Both the position numbers and the translations under genes were made by a program. A stretch of 64,000 nucleotides of DNA, taken from NCBI RefSeq assembly GCF_017310015.1, contig NZ_CP022297.1:1116001-1180000 (forward strand), read 5' to 3'. The notes under the pieces are model-generated. The model had not been told where the DNA came from, searched no databases, and saw only the letters and a program-made list of their open reading frames with translations. Shown here piece by piece: positions 51,318-59,871 of this stretch (its first letter is position 1; each line of letters begins with the position of its first letter). Source of the stretch: Marinobacterium iners (GTDB lineage Bacteria; Pseudomonadota; Gammaproteobacteria; Pseudomonadales; Balneatricaceae).

Positions 51318-51348
51318 AAAAAAGCCGGCACAAAGGCCGGCTTTTTAT
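51318..51348. terminator. Bidirectional terminator downstream of the OmpA-family gene
   Basis: AAAAAAGCCGGC-acaaag-GCCGGCTTTTT is symmetrical with A and T tracts on both sides, so it ends transcription of the OmpA-family gene from the right and of any transcript passing through the intron from the left. Confidence 0.85.
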
Positions 51349-51364
51349 TAGAGCAGAAGGGTTC

Positions 51365-51961
51365 TTATTGCTGAGCGCGCTTCTGACCCATGATTTCAAC
51401 GTCTACACGACGATCTGGACGCAGGCATGCGATCAGTTCTGCGCCACGACCGGTGCAGTTTGCAACCGGAGCGGACTCGCCCATGTAACCGATAGTCATT
51501 TTGCTGGAGTCAACACCGGCCTGACCCAGTTTGGCGGCAACGGCTTCAGCACGACGCTTGGACAGCTGTTCGTTATAGGCAGCTGAACCGATGAAGTCAG
51601 CGTAACCTACCAGTTTCACGCTCTGGAGGCTGGCCAGTGAACCGATGTAGTTAACGATGTTGCTTACATCACCAACCTGAGTGCTGTCGAAGTCGAAGTA
51701 CAGAGCGAACTTCTTCTCAACATCAGCCATGGTGGCAACCGGAGCGGCTTCAGGGGCGGCCGGCTCAGCTTTGGCAACAGCGCCATCACAGCCTTCTACT
51801 GCCTGATCCTGAGTCCAGAAACCGGTGTGCCAGCATTCGCCGAAGCTGGTGCGCCAGATGGTATCATCAGAGTTTACGGCATAACCCGGAACCTGAGCCT
51901 GTACTGCAGCTGAGGTACCCAGTGCCATCGCCAGTCCAGCAGCAATTGCAATTTTCTTCAT
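51365..51961 (-). CDS. OmpA-family outer membrane/peptidoglycan-binding protein
   Basis: A 198-residue secreted protein. The signal peptide (MKKIAIAAGLAMALGTSAAVQA) is followed by a short region with two cysteines (GECWHT...VEGCD) and an Ala/Pro/Glu linker, then an OmpA C-terminal peptidoglycan-binding domain (about 85-198): FALYFDFDSTQV, KLVGYADFIGSAAYNEQLSKRRAEAV and RPDRRVDVEIMG. It lacks an eight-strand barrel, so it is the short OmpA-like type, probably periplasmic or weakly outer-membrane associated. ATG 51961 is the third of three consecutive ATG codons and has the best spacing (7) from AAGGA. The gene is followed by a bidirectional terminator. Confidence 0.88.
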   Translation of the reverse strand: MKKIAIAAGLAMALGTSAAVQAQVPGYAVNSDDTIWRTSFGECWHTGFWTQDQAVEGCDGAVAKAEPAAPEAAPVATMADVEKKFALYFDFDSTQVGDVSNIVNYIGSLASLQSVKLVGYADFIGSAAYNEQLSKRRAEAVAAKLGQAGVDSSKMTIGYMGESAPVANCTGRGAELIACLRPDRRVDVEIMGQKRAQQ

Positions 51962-52115
51962 CATCATATCCTTGTGTGCCAGGTGGATGTTTTTTAATTG
52001 TGTACAAGTATAGAACATTCAATCAGGTTTTTCCTTAACGGCACCCATACAGGCAACTTGAGTCCGTTAAGCAGCCGTAACCTGAATCCGGTATGCAGCT
52101 AACGGCTATATTAGC

Positions 52116-52415
52116 TTAGGGTAGAACTTTTTTATATGGTTTTACAGTCACCTTTTGATAGACGCCTGCCTTGCAGTAAGGGTCGTCATCGGCCCACTGG
52201 CGGGCGGCTTCAAGCGATGCAAACTCTGCAATGACGAGGCTTCCAGTGAATCCGGCAGGCCCTGGATCTTGACTGTCAATGGCAGGGTGGGGGCCTGCAA
52301 CCAGCAGACGCCCTTCACCTTTGAGTTGTTCCAGCCGTGCAAGGTGGTCAGGCCGTGCGGCCATGCGGGCTTCAAGTGAATTTTCAATATCTTCTGCAAT
52401 GATGGCGTAGTACAT
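52116..52415 (-). CDS. yciI: YciI family protein
   Basis: A 99-residue ferredoxin-fold protein: MYYAIIAEDIENSLEARMAARPDHLARLEQLKGEGRLLVAGPHPA, then GSLVIAEFASLEAARQWADDDPYCKAGVYQKVTVKPYKK. YciI is a small cytoplasmic protein of unknown role with an active-site-like His/Asp pair (dyad in GPHPAID...DDPY). Its start shares a base with the yciB stop, so the two are coupled. Confidence 0.93.
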   Translation of the reverse strand: MYYAIIAEDIENSLEARMAARPDHLARLEQLKGEGRLLVAGPHPAIDSQDPGPAGFTGSLVIAEFASLEAARQWADDDPYCKAGVYQKVTVKPYKKVLP

Positions 52416-52969
52416 CAGTTTTCTCCGCTGTTCTCTTCCTGTTCGGGCATGTGCCTGGATATATAAATGCCCTGGCTAATGACAAAAACGAGGGTGCAGC
52501 CGAGCATGCCGAACAGCTTAAAATTGACCCAGGCTTCCTCGCTCAGGGTGTAGACCACCGCCAGGTTGGCTATTCCCATAATAATGAAGAAGCCTATCCA
52601 GCCAATATTAAGATTGCTCCAGACTTTGGATGGCAGTTCGATGCTACTCTCCATCAGGCGCTGTACGATGGGTTTCTTGCCGATAAACTGACTTAGCAGG
52701 AAGGCTGCTGCAAAAAGCCAGTTAACAACAGTAGGCTTCCATTGAATGAATGCCTTGTTGTCCAGCAACACAGTGGCGCCGCCGAGAATCACAACCAGAC
52801 CAAGGGTGACCAGTTGCATTTTCTCGATCCGATGAGTTTTGAGCCAGGTGTATGCCATCTGGGCCAGCGTGGCCGGAATTAGCACAGCGGTGGCCAAAAT
52901 GATGTCACCACTGAATTTATATACCGCAAAGAATATAATGACAGGAAGAAAGTCGAGTAATAGTTTCAT
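52415..52969 (-). CDS. yciB: Inner membrane-spanning protein YciB (IspZ, septation protein A)
   Basis: A 184-residue protein with about five transmembrane helices: MKLLLDFLPVIIFFAVYKFSG, TAVLIPATLAQMAYTW, MQLVTLGLVVILGGATVLL, FIQWKPTVVNWLFAAAFLL and the C-terminal helix of FGMLGCTLVFVISQGIYI. YciB affects cell envelope integrity and septation in enterics. Full length (E. coli 179). It is divergent from rnm. Confidence 0.94.
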   Translation of the reverse strand: MKLLLDFLPVIIFFAVYKFSGDIILATAVLIPATLAQMAYTWLKTHRIEKMQLVTLGLVVILGGATVLLDNKAFIQWKPTVVNWLFAAAFLLSQFIGKKPIVQRLMESSIELPSKVWSNLNIGWIGFFIIMGIANLAVVYTLSEEAWVNFKLFGMLGCTLVFVISQGIYISRHMPEQEENSGEN

Positions 52970-53025
52970 CGGGCCGCTAATATGGTTGGTGAAAGGTTCA
53001 TTTCAACAGAGGTAAACAGCTTATC

Positions 53026-53889
53026 GTGACTGAGTCCACAAAAGTGGCACGCCTGCCAGGGTTTGACCTCCACATGCATAGTACCGCATCTGATGGCGCA
53101 CTGTCCCCGTCAGAGCTGGTTGCAAGGGCGGTGGATGCAGCGGTCGAGTATATGGCATTGACTGACCACGATACGCTGGCAGGGCTTGCGGAGGCGCAGC
53201 AGGCGGCCAACGATGCCGGCTTGACGTTGATACCTGGTGTGGAACTTACCTGCCTGTGGAATCGACGTGTGCTGCATCTGCTGGGCTTGGGGATTGATCC
53301 TGACTACCCGGGTTGGAAAGACTATGAAGCCCGGCTGGCAGAGTTGCGTGTTACCAGAGCTGATAAAATCGCACGCAAGCTGGTTGCTCGTGGTGTGCCG
53401 GATAACATTATTGAACTTGCCAGAGCACAGGCAGGGGATGGTCAAATCGGCAGGCCTCATTTTGCGCGTGCATTGCTGGCGGCAGGCGTTGTAAGCAGTG
53501 AAAATGAGGCGTTTGATCGTTACCTTGGGCAGGGCAAGCCCGGTGATGTGAAGGCGGAATGGCCGGATATCGTTGAGTCGATTGATATTATCCGCAAAAG
53601 CGGCGGCTTTTCCATTCTGGCCCATCCAACAAAGTACAGTTTAACCTTTTCAAGGCTGAGGTTGCTGATTGCTGAGCTTGCCAAGTCTGGAATTGATGGT
53701 ATTGAGATTGGTTGTCCCAATGTTAGCCGAGACCAGGTAGGTCTGTTGTTGAGAATAGCGGATACACTTGACCTTAAAATTTCGTCCGGCAGTGATTTTC
53801 ACAATCCGGACATGACCTGGACGCGACTTGGCCGTTTCCCTGCCGTCGAAAGCGACAGGCATCTTATTTATGACTTTATCAGGCGCTGA
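53026..53889 (+). CDS. rnm: PHP-domain phosphoesterase (RNase AM / YciV)
   Basis: A 287-residue PHP-domain protein with the metal-binding motifs DLHMHSTASDGALSPSEL, ALTDHDTLAGLAEAQ, LIPGVELTC, AHPTKY and SGSDFHNPD. Enteric homologue Rnm/YciV is a 5'-3' exonuclease that trims rRNA 5' ends and hydrolyses nucleotides. The start is a GTG at 53026 with AGAGG further upstream. It is divergent from yciB and followed 35 bases later by the yciO gene. Confidence 0.9.
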   Translation: MTESTKVARLPGFDLHMHSTASDGALSPSELVARAVDAAVEYMALTDHDTLAGLAEAQQAANDAGLTLIPGVELTCLWNRRVLHLLGLGIDPDYPGWKDYEARLAELRVTRADKIARKLVARGVPDNIIELARAQAGDGQIGRPHFARALLAAGVVSSENEAFDRYLGQGKPGDVKAEWPDIVESIDIIRKSGGFSILAHPTKYSLTFSRLRLLIAELAKSGIDGIEIGCPNVSRDQVGLLLRIADTLDLKISSGSDFHNPDMTWTRLGRFPAVESDRHLIYDFIRR

Positions 53890-53924
53890 AGCAGTTCAGT
53901 GCTGATTCGACAGGAGGCTTGAAA

Positions 53925-54545
53925 ATGAGCCAGTTTTTTCAGATACACCCGGAAAACCCCCAGGCACGCCTGATTCAACAGGCGGTAGAGATTATTCGTT
54001 CAGGCGGGGTTGTCATCTACCCCACTGATTGTGCCTATGCGCTGGGTTGCCATTTGGGAGATAAAAAGGCGGTTGATCGTATCAAGCGTATTCGGCAGTT
54101 GGATGATAAACATAATTTTACCCTGGTATGCGACGATCTTTCCTCTATAGGTACCTATGCCAAAGTGGATAATCAGACCTTTCGTCTCTTGAAGGCGCAT
54201 ACCCCTGGGGCGTATACATTTATCCTGCCTGCCACTACAGAAGTGCCACGCAGGTTGCTGCATCCGAAGCGTCGCACGATCGGTATTCGTGTACCGAATA
54301 ATCCGATCGTTGCAGCGCTCTTATCCCAGCTTGGCGAGCCCATTATGAGTACCTCCCTGATTATGCCGGGTGAGGAGTTGCCAATGACGGATCCATACGA
54401 AATGCGAGACCTGCTTCAACATCAGGTTGATCTGATCATTGATGGTGGATATTGCGGTATGGAAGCAACCAGTGTGATTAATATGGTCGATGAAGTGCCG
54501 GTTGTCGTGCGTGAAGGGGCTGCTGATACTTCACATTTTAAATAG
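53925..54545 (+). CDS. yciO: YciO, Sua5/YrdC-family (threonylcarbamoyl-AMP synthase-like) protein
   Basis: A 206-residue YrdC-domain protein: SGGVVIYPTDCAYALGCHLGDKKAVDRIKRIRQLDDKHNFTL, RTIGIRVPNNPIVAALL and a C-terminal LIIDGGYC. YrdC/Sua5 proteins make threonylcarbamoyl-AMP for tRNA t6A37; YciO is a paralogue whose exact activity is less certain. ATG 53925 has GGAGG 7 bases upstream. Confidence 0.93.
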   Translation: MSQFFQIHPENPQARLIQQAVEIIRSGGVVIYPTDCAYALGCHLGDKKAVDRIKRIRQLDDKHNFTLVCDDLSSIGTYAKVDNQTFRLLKAHTPGAYTFILPATTEVPRRLLHPKRRTIGIRVPNNPIVAALLSQLGEPIMSTSLIMPGEELPMTDPYEMRDLLQHQVDLIIDGGYCGMEATSVINMVDEVPVVVREGAADTSHFK

Positions 54546-54563
54546 GATTTTTTGCTGTCAGTA

Positions 54564-54591
54564 TTGAAAAAAAAAGTTTTGTAGCGATAAT
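54564..54591 (+). promoter_or_regulatory. Candidate promoter of the H-NS-like gene
   Basis: TTGAAA (54564-54569), a 16-base spacer and GATAAT (54586-54591) in an A/T-rich stretch with an A tract, about 42 bases before the gene. A-tract bending suits H-NS autoregulation. Confidence 0.5.
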
Positions 54592-54632
54592 TAAGCACAT
54601 TCACCTGTTCAATTAATTTATGGCGGCAAAAT

Positions 54633-55031
54633 ATGACTGATTTTAACAAGATTCTGACTCGCAAAAATTCTCTGCGTAAGCACTGCCAGGAGATGACACT
54701 GGCCGAAATCGATAAGGTTATTACTGACCTTAACGATATTCGCTTGGAGCTTGAAGAGGCTAAGCTGCGTGAAGAGCAGGAGCAGCAGGCCAAAAAGCAT
54801 CAGGTAGAAGAAATCCAGCGTTTGATGCGCGAAGCCGGTATTGGGCTGGAAGAGCTAAAGCAGAATGTTGAGCCGGTTGCGCGTAAAAAAGCGGTCAAGG
54901 CCAAATACGTTATTAAGGATAGCGAAGGTAATGAGCACGCCTGGTCTGGTCGTGGCCGTACACCGGTTGCCTTCCGTGAATATATGGACGCGAATAATCT
55001 GACCAAGGAGCAGTTGCCCACCGTTGATTGA
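54633..55031 (+). CDS. hns: H-NS-family nucleoid-associated protein
   Basis: A 132-residue protein. The N-terminal oligomerisation coiled coil runs over about 5-70 (MTLAEIDKVITDLNDIRLELEEAKLREEQEQQAKKHQVEEIQRL). A linker rich in K and R follows, then the DNA-binding domain KYVIKDSEGNEHAWSGRGRTPVAFREYM, with the RGR core loop (GRGRTP) of H-NS. H-NS silences AT-rich foreign DNA. In this genus-level group H-NS type proteins occur beside or instead of MvaT. A strong GAAA-loop terminator follows. Confidence 0.88.
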   Translation: MTDFNKILTRKNSLRKHCQEMTLAEIDKVITDLNDIRLELEEAKLREEQEQQAKKHQVEEIQRLMREAGIGLEELKQNVEPVARKKAVKAKYVIKDSEGNEHAWSGRGRTPVAFREYMDANNLTKEQLPTVD

Positions 55032-55054
55032 TCGGGCATCATGCATGTGGCGAT

Positions 55055-55087
55055 AGCCTCTTCGGGGAAACCCGAAGGGGCTTTTTT
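55055..55087 (+). terminator. Terminator of the H-NS-like gene
   Basis: A 12-base-pair stem AGCCTCTTCGGG/CCCGAAGGGGCT with a GAAA tetraloop and six T residues, 24 bases after the gene. Confidence 0.9.
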
Positions 55088-55148
55088 GGTTTTTCGCCGA
55101 TTTATATCAACAGGGCAGTCGTCAGGTGCCCCGAAAAGAGACGTCAAA

Positions 55149-56075
55149 ATGTCAGATGAAAAATTGCAAAAGGTTTTGGCGCGCTCCGGTTTTGGCTCAC
55201 GTCGTGAGATGGAGCGTTGGATAGAAGAAGGTCGTATTGTCCTGAATGATCAGCCAGCCAAGCTGGGCGACAGGGTCAGCGCTGCTGACAAAATCGTTCT
55301 GGATGGCAAGCCGGTCACGCTGACCTTTGCCTCGATGGCAGAGCGTCGTGTTCTGATTTACAACAAGCCGCTGGGTGAAGTGTGTACGCGGCATGACCCT
55401 GAAGGGCGGACGACGGTTTTCGATAATCTGCCTCCCCTCAAACAGGGGCGTTGGGTTGCCATTGGCAGACTCGATATCAATACCACGGGGCTGCTGATTT
55501 TTACCACTGACGGCGAGTTGGCCAACCGTATGATGCATCCCTCCATGCAGATCGACCGCGAGTATGCGGTCAGGGTGCTTGGGAATGTGGACGATGACAT
55601 GCTGGAGCGATTGAAGCAGGGTGTTTTGCTGGATGACGGCATGGCCAAATTCACTGATGTGCGTTACTTCGACGGTGAAGGCGCCAATAAGTGGTATCAC
55701 TGTGTTGTGATGGAAGGGCGTAACCGTGAAGTGCGTCGCTTGTGGGAATCGCAGGGGCTGCAGGTTAACCGGCTCAAGCGGGTGCGCTTTGGTCCTGTAT
55801 TCCTGCCCAGCGATATCAAGGTAGGCACCTGGCGTGAACTGCCGCCCAAAGAGGTTGAGTTGCTGGCACGTGAGCTGGAGCTGGATACCGCTCGTACCCA
55901 TCGCCCGACACCAAATGAGGCAGAAAAGGAGCAGCGCCTGTACAAGCGCCAGAAAGTGCGCCAGGCAGTCATCAAAGGGCAGCCTGCTGCGGTGGAAGAG
56001 AAGCGTCGCAGTGGCAAAACCAAGGCCCGCTCGGTGGGTAAGCGAAACACCGGTAATCGCGGGCGTCGGGTCTGA
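55149..56075 (+). CDS. rluB: 23S rRNA pseudouridine(2605) synthase RluB
   Basis: A 308-residue RsuA/RluB-type synthase. The N-terminal S4 domain is KLQKVLARSGFGSRREMERWIEEGRI, and the catalytic Asp is D109 in GRLDINTTGLLIF. Further motifs are YNKPLGEVCTRHDPEGR, MEGRNREVRRLWESQGLQVNRLKRVRFGP. The basic C-terminal tail (about 255-308) is usual for RluB. RluB makes Psi2605 in 23S rRNA. ATG 55149 (MSDEKLQKVL) fits; the frame upstream crosses the preceding terminator. It is convergent with yciK. Confidence 0.93.
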   Translation: MSDEKLQKVLARSGFGSRREMERWIEEGRIVLNDQPAKLGDRVSAADKIVLDGKPVTLTFASMAERRVLIYNKPLGEVCTRHDPEGRTTVFDNLPPLKQGRWVAIGRLDINTTGLLIFTTDGELANRMMHPSMQIDREYAVRVLGNVDDDMLERLKQGVLLDDGMAKFTDVRYFDGEGANKWYHCVVMEGRNREVRRLWESQGLQVNRLKRVRFGPVFLPSDIKVGTWRELPPKEVELLARELELDTARTHRPTPNEAEKEQRLYKRQKVRQAVIKGQPAAVEEKRRSGKTKARSVGKRNTGNRGRRV

Positions 56076-56084
56076 GTTCCGGGG

Positions 56085-56840
56085 TCAGGCGGATTCCTGA
56101 CCCTGAGCGTCCATGGAGCGGCCATTGACCCCTTTGCTGTCCGGCCCCATCAGGTAAAGGTACAGCGGCATGATTTCAGCCGGGGTGGGGTTGGTTTCGG
56201 GTGGCTCGGCGGGGTAAGCGTAGCTGCGCATCTGGGTGCGGGTCGCGCCCGGATTGATGGCGTTGATCCGAATGGCCGGGTCGTTATCCAGCTCGTCTGC
56301 CAGTACCTGCATCATCCCTTCGGTCGCAAACTTTGACACCGAATAGGCTCCCCAGTAGGCACGGCCTGTGCGCCCTACGCCTGACGATGTAAAGATCACG
56401 GATGCATCGCTGGACTTGTGCAGCAATGGTAAAAGCGCCTGAGTCAGCAGGAAGGGGGCGTGTACATTAACGCGCATGACCTTTTCCCAGGTAACCGGAT
56501 CATAGTTTTCGATCGGGGTGCGCATGCCGAGAATGCCGGCATTGTGCAGTACCCCGTCCAGGTGGCCGAACTCATCATACAGCTGGTTGCTCAGCTCGAT
56601 ATAATCATGCTCGACCGCAGTGTCCAGATTCATGGGTACGATGGCGGGCTGGGGCAGACCGGCGCTCTCGATTTCGTCATACAGTGATTCAAGCTTTTCC
56701 AGGGTGCGGCCAAGCAGTACCACGGTGGCGCCGTGTCTGGCGTAGTGCCAGGCAGCGGCACGGCCAATCCCATCGCCGGCGCCGGTAACCAGAATGATCC
56801 GGTCCTTGAGCAGCTCGGCCGGTGCATCGTAGTGAAACAT
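56085..56840 (-). CDS. yciK: Short-chain dehydrogenase YciK
   Basis: A 251-residue SDR: LVTGAGDGIGRAAAWHYARHGATVVLLGRTLEKL (NAD(P)-binding), LHNAGILG, TSSGVGRTGRAYWGAYSVSKFATEG (Ser, Tyr, Lys catalytic) and RINAINPGATRTQMR. YciK-type SDRs are conserved beside ubiG/mupP; the substrate is unknown. It begins 10 bases after the mupP stop. Confidence 0.93.
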   Translation of the reverse strand: MFHYDAPAELLKDRIILVTGAGDGIGRAAAWHYARHGATVVLLGRTLEKLESLYDEIESAGLPQPAIVPMNLDTAVEHDYIELSNQLYDEFGHLDGVLHNAGILGMRTPIENYDPVTWEKVMRVNVHAPFLLTQALLPLLHKSSDASVIFTSSGVGRTGRAYWGAYSVSKFATEGMMQVLADELDNDPAIRINAINPGATRTQMRSYAYPAEPPETNPTPAEIMPLYLYLMGPDSKGVNGRSMDAQGQESA

Positions 56841-56850
56841 CCTTAGCTCC

Positions 56851-57555
56851 TTAAACTCCCGGTTTTTCCGGGAGTATGTTTTCAGCCTGTAACAATAATG
56901 AGTTTAGCAGCGGCTGCAGCTCTGATGGCTGATGTGAAATATAGTGACTGTTCCAGTCTTCGGCCTGTTCTCCGGCGTTCAGGTAGCCCCAGGCTGCCGC
57001 GACGGTGATCATGCCTGCGGCGTGACCTGCTTCGATGTCCCGCCTGTGATCACCCACGTAGATGCACCTGGCCGGGTCGACCTCCAGCTGTTGGCAGGCC
57101 AGCCAGAGGCCTTCTGGGTCGGGTTTGCTGGCGTTGACATCCTCCGGGCAGACAAGGCTGGCACAGCGTTCGGTCAGGTTGAGGCTGTCAAGCAAGGTGA
57201 GGGTGAAACGCTGTGGCTTGTTGGTGACGATGCCCCAGCGAATCCCTCTTTCTTCCAGCCAGCTCAGCAGAGGCTCTATCTCGTCAAACAGTCTGCTGTC
57301 TTGGCAGGTATCAGTGCCATAGTAATCGAGCAGTTGCTGGTGCAGCGCAGGAAAAGCATCCGCGTCCTGCTCCAGCTTGAACGCATGCATCACCATGGCA
57401 CGGGCGCCGTTGGAAACCTGGGTACGCAACTCACTGAATTCAATTGGCTCGCGCCCGGCTTCGTTTAGCATGCGGTTGATAATGCGGTGGAAGTCGCGAG
57501 CGCTGTCGAGCAGGGTGCCGTCCAGGTCAAACAGCACGGCATCGATGGTTGCCAT
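56851..57555 (-). CDS. mupP: HAD-family phosphatase, MupP (N-acetylmuramic acid 6-phosphate phosphatase)/Gph-like
   Basis: A 234-residue HAD phosphatase: DLDGTLLDSARDFHRIINRML (motif I), IVTNKPQRF (motif II), and VYVGDHRRDIEAGHAAGM (motif III/IV). Position between ubiG and yciK and the sequence style match pseudomonad MupP, which dephosphorylates MurNAc-6P in the cell wall recycling bypass. A phosphoglycolate phosphatase (Gph) is the alternative. It shares a base with the ubiG stop. Confidence 0.85.
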   Translation of the reverse strand: MATIDAVLFDLDGTLLDSARDFHRIINRMLNEAGREPIEFSELRTQVSNGARAMVMHAFKLEQDADAFPALHQQLLDYYGTDTCQDSRLFDEIEPLLSWLEERGIRWGIVTNKPQRFTLTLLDSLNLTERCASLVCPEDVNASKPDPEGLWLACQQLEVDPARCIYVGDHRRDIEAGHAAGMITVAAAWGYLNAGEQAEDWNSHYISHQPSELQPLLNSLLLQAENILPEKPGV

Positions 57556-58274
57556 TATTCCGGGCTCCGACTGCAGGCCAGCATGTAGTTGACGCCAACA
57601 TCGCTCGGGTCAAGGCGGTACACCTTGGTCAATGGGTTGTAAACCAGACCGCTCATTTCCCCCACATTAAGACCGGCGCCTCGTACCCAGCCGCCCAGCT
57701 CGGCCGGGCGAATGAATTTGTTGAAGTCATGGGTGCCATCAGGAACCAGTTTAAGCATGCGCTCGGCACCTAGAATGGCAAACAGGTAGCTTTTGGGGTT
57801 GCGGTTCAGAGTGGAGAAGAACACCTGCCCACCGGGTTTGACCAGGCGGGCGCAGGCGCGTACCACAGACTCGGGGTCAGGGACGTGTTCCAGCATTTCC
57901 ATGCAGGTGACCAGGTCAAAGCCGCCGGGCATCTCATCGGCCAGGTCCTCTACCGTGATGCGACGGTAGCTGACGCGGGCACCGCTCTCCAATCCATGCA
58001 GTTTGGCAACCTTGAGCGGGGCCTCGCCCATGTCGATACCGGTGACCTCGGCGCCACGGTGTGCCATTGCCTCGGACAGTATGCCGCCGCCACAACCTAC
58101 ATCCAGAACGGTCTTGCCAGCCAGGGAGCCGATTCGATCGATAAAGTCCACCCGCAGAGGGTTGATGTCGTGCAGAGGCTTGAACTCGCTGTTGCGATCC
58201 CACCAACGGCTGGCCAGCTCCTCGAATTTGGCAATCTCGGCCGGATCAATATTCGGCGTACGCTCGTCACTCAT
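57555..58274 (-). CDS. ubiG: Ubiquinone biosynthesis O-methyltransferase UbiG
   Basis: A 239-residue SAM methyltransferase catalysing both O-methylations of ubiquinone synthesis. Motifs: NIDPAEIAKFEELASRWWDRNSEFKPLHDINPLRVDFI at the N-terminus, LDVGCGGGILSEAMA (SAM), LVTCMEMLEHVPDP and FFSTLNRNPKSYL. First gene of ubiG-mupP-yciK. It diverges from the HDOD gene. Confidence 0.96.
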   Translation of the reverse strand: MSDERTPNIDPAEIAKFEELASRWWDRNSEFKPLHDINPLRVDFIDRIGSLAGKTVLDVGCGGGILSEAMAHRGAEVTGIDMGEAPLKVAKLHGLESGARVSYRRITVEDLADEMPGGFDLVTCMEMLEHVPDPESVVRACARLVKPGGQVFFSTLNRNPKSYLFAILGAERMLKLVPDGTHDFNKFIRPAELGGWVRGAGLNVGEMSGLVYNPLTKVYRLDPSDVGVNYMLACSRSPE

Positions 58275-58386
58275 CAGTTTTGCCCTTGCGTCCAGAATCA
58301 GATATGCCGCATTCTAGCACTATGGTTTGAGGGTCGGAAATTCACCTCTTTCAATACATCAGGGAATACACGCCGGGAGTAAAAGG

Positions 58387-59754
58387 ATGATCGGTTTCTG
58401 GAAACGCAATGATACGGGTGCGGAAGACAAGCCTCGGGCGTCAGGGGTGCGGAAACAACCGCCGCTGCTGACGGGGCGGGCGCAACACTCCGAGACTGCC
58501 ATGGTAGAGCTGCTCAATCGGGCGAGTGTTGTTCGTTTTGCTGCCGGTGATGACCTGCTGGCAGTGCAGTCGGAGCTGGCCAGTAGTTATATTTTGCTTC
58601 AGTCGGGTACTGTTCGCGTGGCGCCTGCCGCAACCGAAGAGGCGATCAGTCTGGAAGTGACTACGGCACTGAACCTTATAGGTGCTGAAGGATCAGGCCT
58701 GCCTCGCTTCAGCGTGCAGGCCCAGAGTGATGGGCAGTTGTTGCTGTTGAGTGATGCTGCGTTCAGTCAGCTGCAGGAATCCACTCAGTTGGTGCTGTTG
58801 CAAATGGCACAGCACTCGGCCGCAGAGCGATTTCTGCAGTTGCTGGATCATTATCGTCGGGCGCAGCAGCGTTATGAACGGCTGTCTTCGGTGCTGTTTA
58901 CTTCTGCCGCCGATGCGGCTGAAGCCTTTGCAGGTTCAGAGCCGGTACAACAAATCATTGCCCGTATACCGAGATTGCCGGTTTCCAGTGTGGAGCTGCT
59001 TAATCGGCTGCTCGATGAAAAAACAACACACTCCCAGATTGCAGAGCTGGTGCGTCAGGATCCCTCCCTCACGGCGACCCTGCTGAAAGCGATCAATTCA
59101 TCACGCTATAATTTTGACCAGAAAATTACCGATCTGAGCCATGCGGTGAGTCTGCTGGGCTTTGAAGGTGTGTATCAGATCATCATGGCCGAAAGCATGC
59201 GCAAAAGCCTGCCGGATACGGATCGTTTTCGTGTCAGCTATCATCGTGCGCTCTTGCTCTCCTATCTTGTGTTTGCCCTTGCACAGGCCAGTGGTCGAGC
59301 GCGGCCCGCCGAAATGGCCACCATCGCGCTGCTGCATGACGTAGGCCGTATCGTAATCGAACTGTTGCAGCGCCAAAACCCGGCCTTCAAAGCGATGATT
59401 GGTCAGATACATCCCGGTGTGGTGGGGGCTGAGCTGCTTAAGGCCTGGCAGCTGCCTGAGCCGGTCTGGAGCAGTATCGCCTTGCAGCACTACCCTGATT
59501 TTGTTCAGCCGCGCCGACTGCCAGCCGAGATGCAGGATCGGGTTGCGTTGTTACACCTTTCAGCCTGGTTGCTGGACTGGCGAGAGCAGGGGGGGAGTGT
59601 CGATGAGCCCCTGTTTTTGCAGGAGTATCTGGCGCACGTGGGCTGGGAGGGGGCTACGGCAGAGCAGGTCTGGGAGCGTAAGGTCAAGCCTTTGCTTCGT
59701 CAGCGCCGAAGTGCCCTGCCCAAGGCGCTGCAGCAGATGCTCGATGATGCTTGA
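58387..59754 (+). CDS. HDOD-domain signalling protein with N-terminal cNMP-binding-like domain
   Basis: A 455-residue cytoplasmic protein from ATG 58387 (GGGAG 8 bases upstream; the frame is open from 58327). Residues about 45-135 resemble a degenerate Crp/cNMP-binding beta-roll (LNRASVVRFAAGDDLLAVQ...YILLQSGTVRVAP). Residues about 195-400 are an HDOD domain: IPRLPVSSVELLNRLLDEKTTHSQIAELVRQDPSLTATLLKAINSSRYNF, then LSHAVSLLGFEGV and ALLHDVGRIVIE (HD retained here). HDOD proteins are non-catalytic relatives of HD domains used as output or scaffolding in signalling. It is upstream of gyrA and divergent from ubiG. Confidence 0.88.
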   Translation: MIGFWKRNDTGAEDKPRASGVRKQPPLLTGRAQHSETAMVELLNRASVVRFAAGDDLLAVQSELASSYILLQSGTVRVAPAATEEAISLEVTTALNLIGAEGSGLPRFSVQAQSDGQLLLLSDAAFSQLQESTQLVLLQMAQHSAAERFLQLLDHYRRAQQRYERLSSVLFTSAADAAEAFAGSEPVQQIIARIPRLPVSSVELLNRLLDEKTTHSQIAELVRQDPSLTATLLKAINSSRYNFDQKITDLSHAVSLLGFEGVYQIIMAESMRKSLPDTDRFRVSYHRALLLSYLVFALAQASGRARPAEMATIALLHDVGRIVIELLQRQNPAFKAMIGQIHPGVVGAELLKAWQLPEPVWSSIALQHYPDFVQPRRLPAEMQDRVALLHLSAWLLDWREQGGSVDEPLFLQEYLAHVGWEGATAEQVWERKVKPLLRQRRSALPKALQQMLDDA

Positions 59755-59799
59755 TCCCTGTCAGGGAGTCGGCCGGTTAGCGTGAAATCCGCTCAGCTG

Positions 59800-59808
59800 T
59801 GGTATACT
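59800..59808 (+). promoter_or_regulatory. Extended -10 promoter candidate of gyrA
   Basis: TGGTATACT, an extended -10 (TGN then TATACT at 59803-59808), 64 bases before the gyrA ATG; no good -35. gyrA promoters often lack a strong -35 and respond to relaxation of supercoiling. Confidence 0.5.
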
Positions 59809-59871
59809 CCCGCGGTTTGAAAGCGCGCCATCAGGGTGTGCCCAGGTACCGGATCAAGGAAAGCTGAGCGA

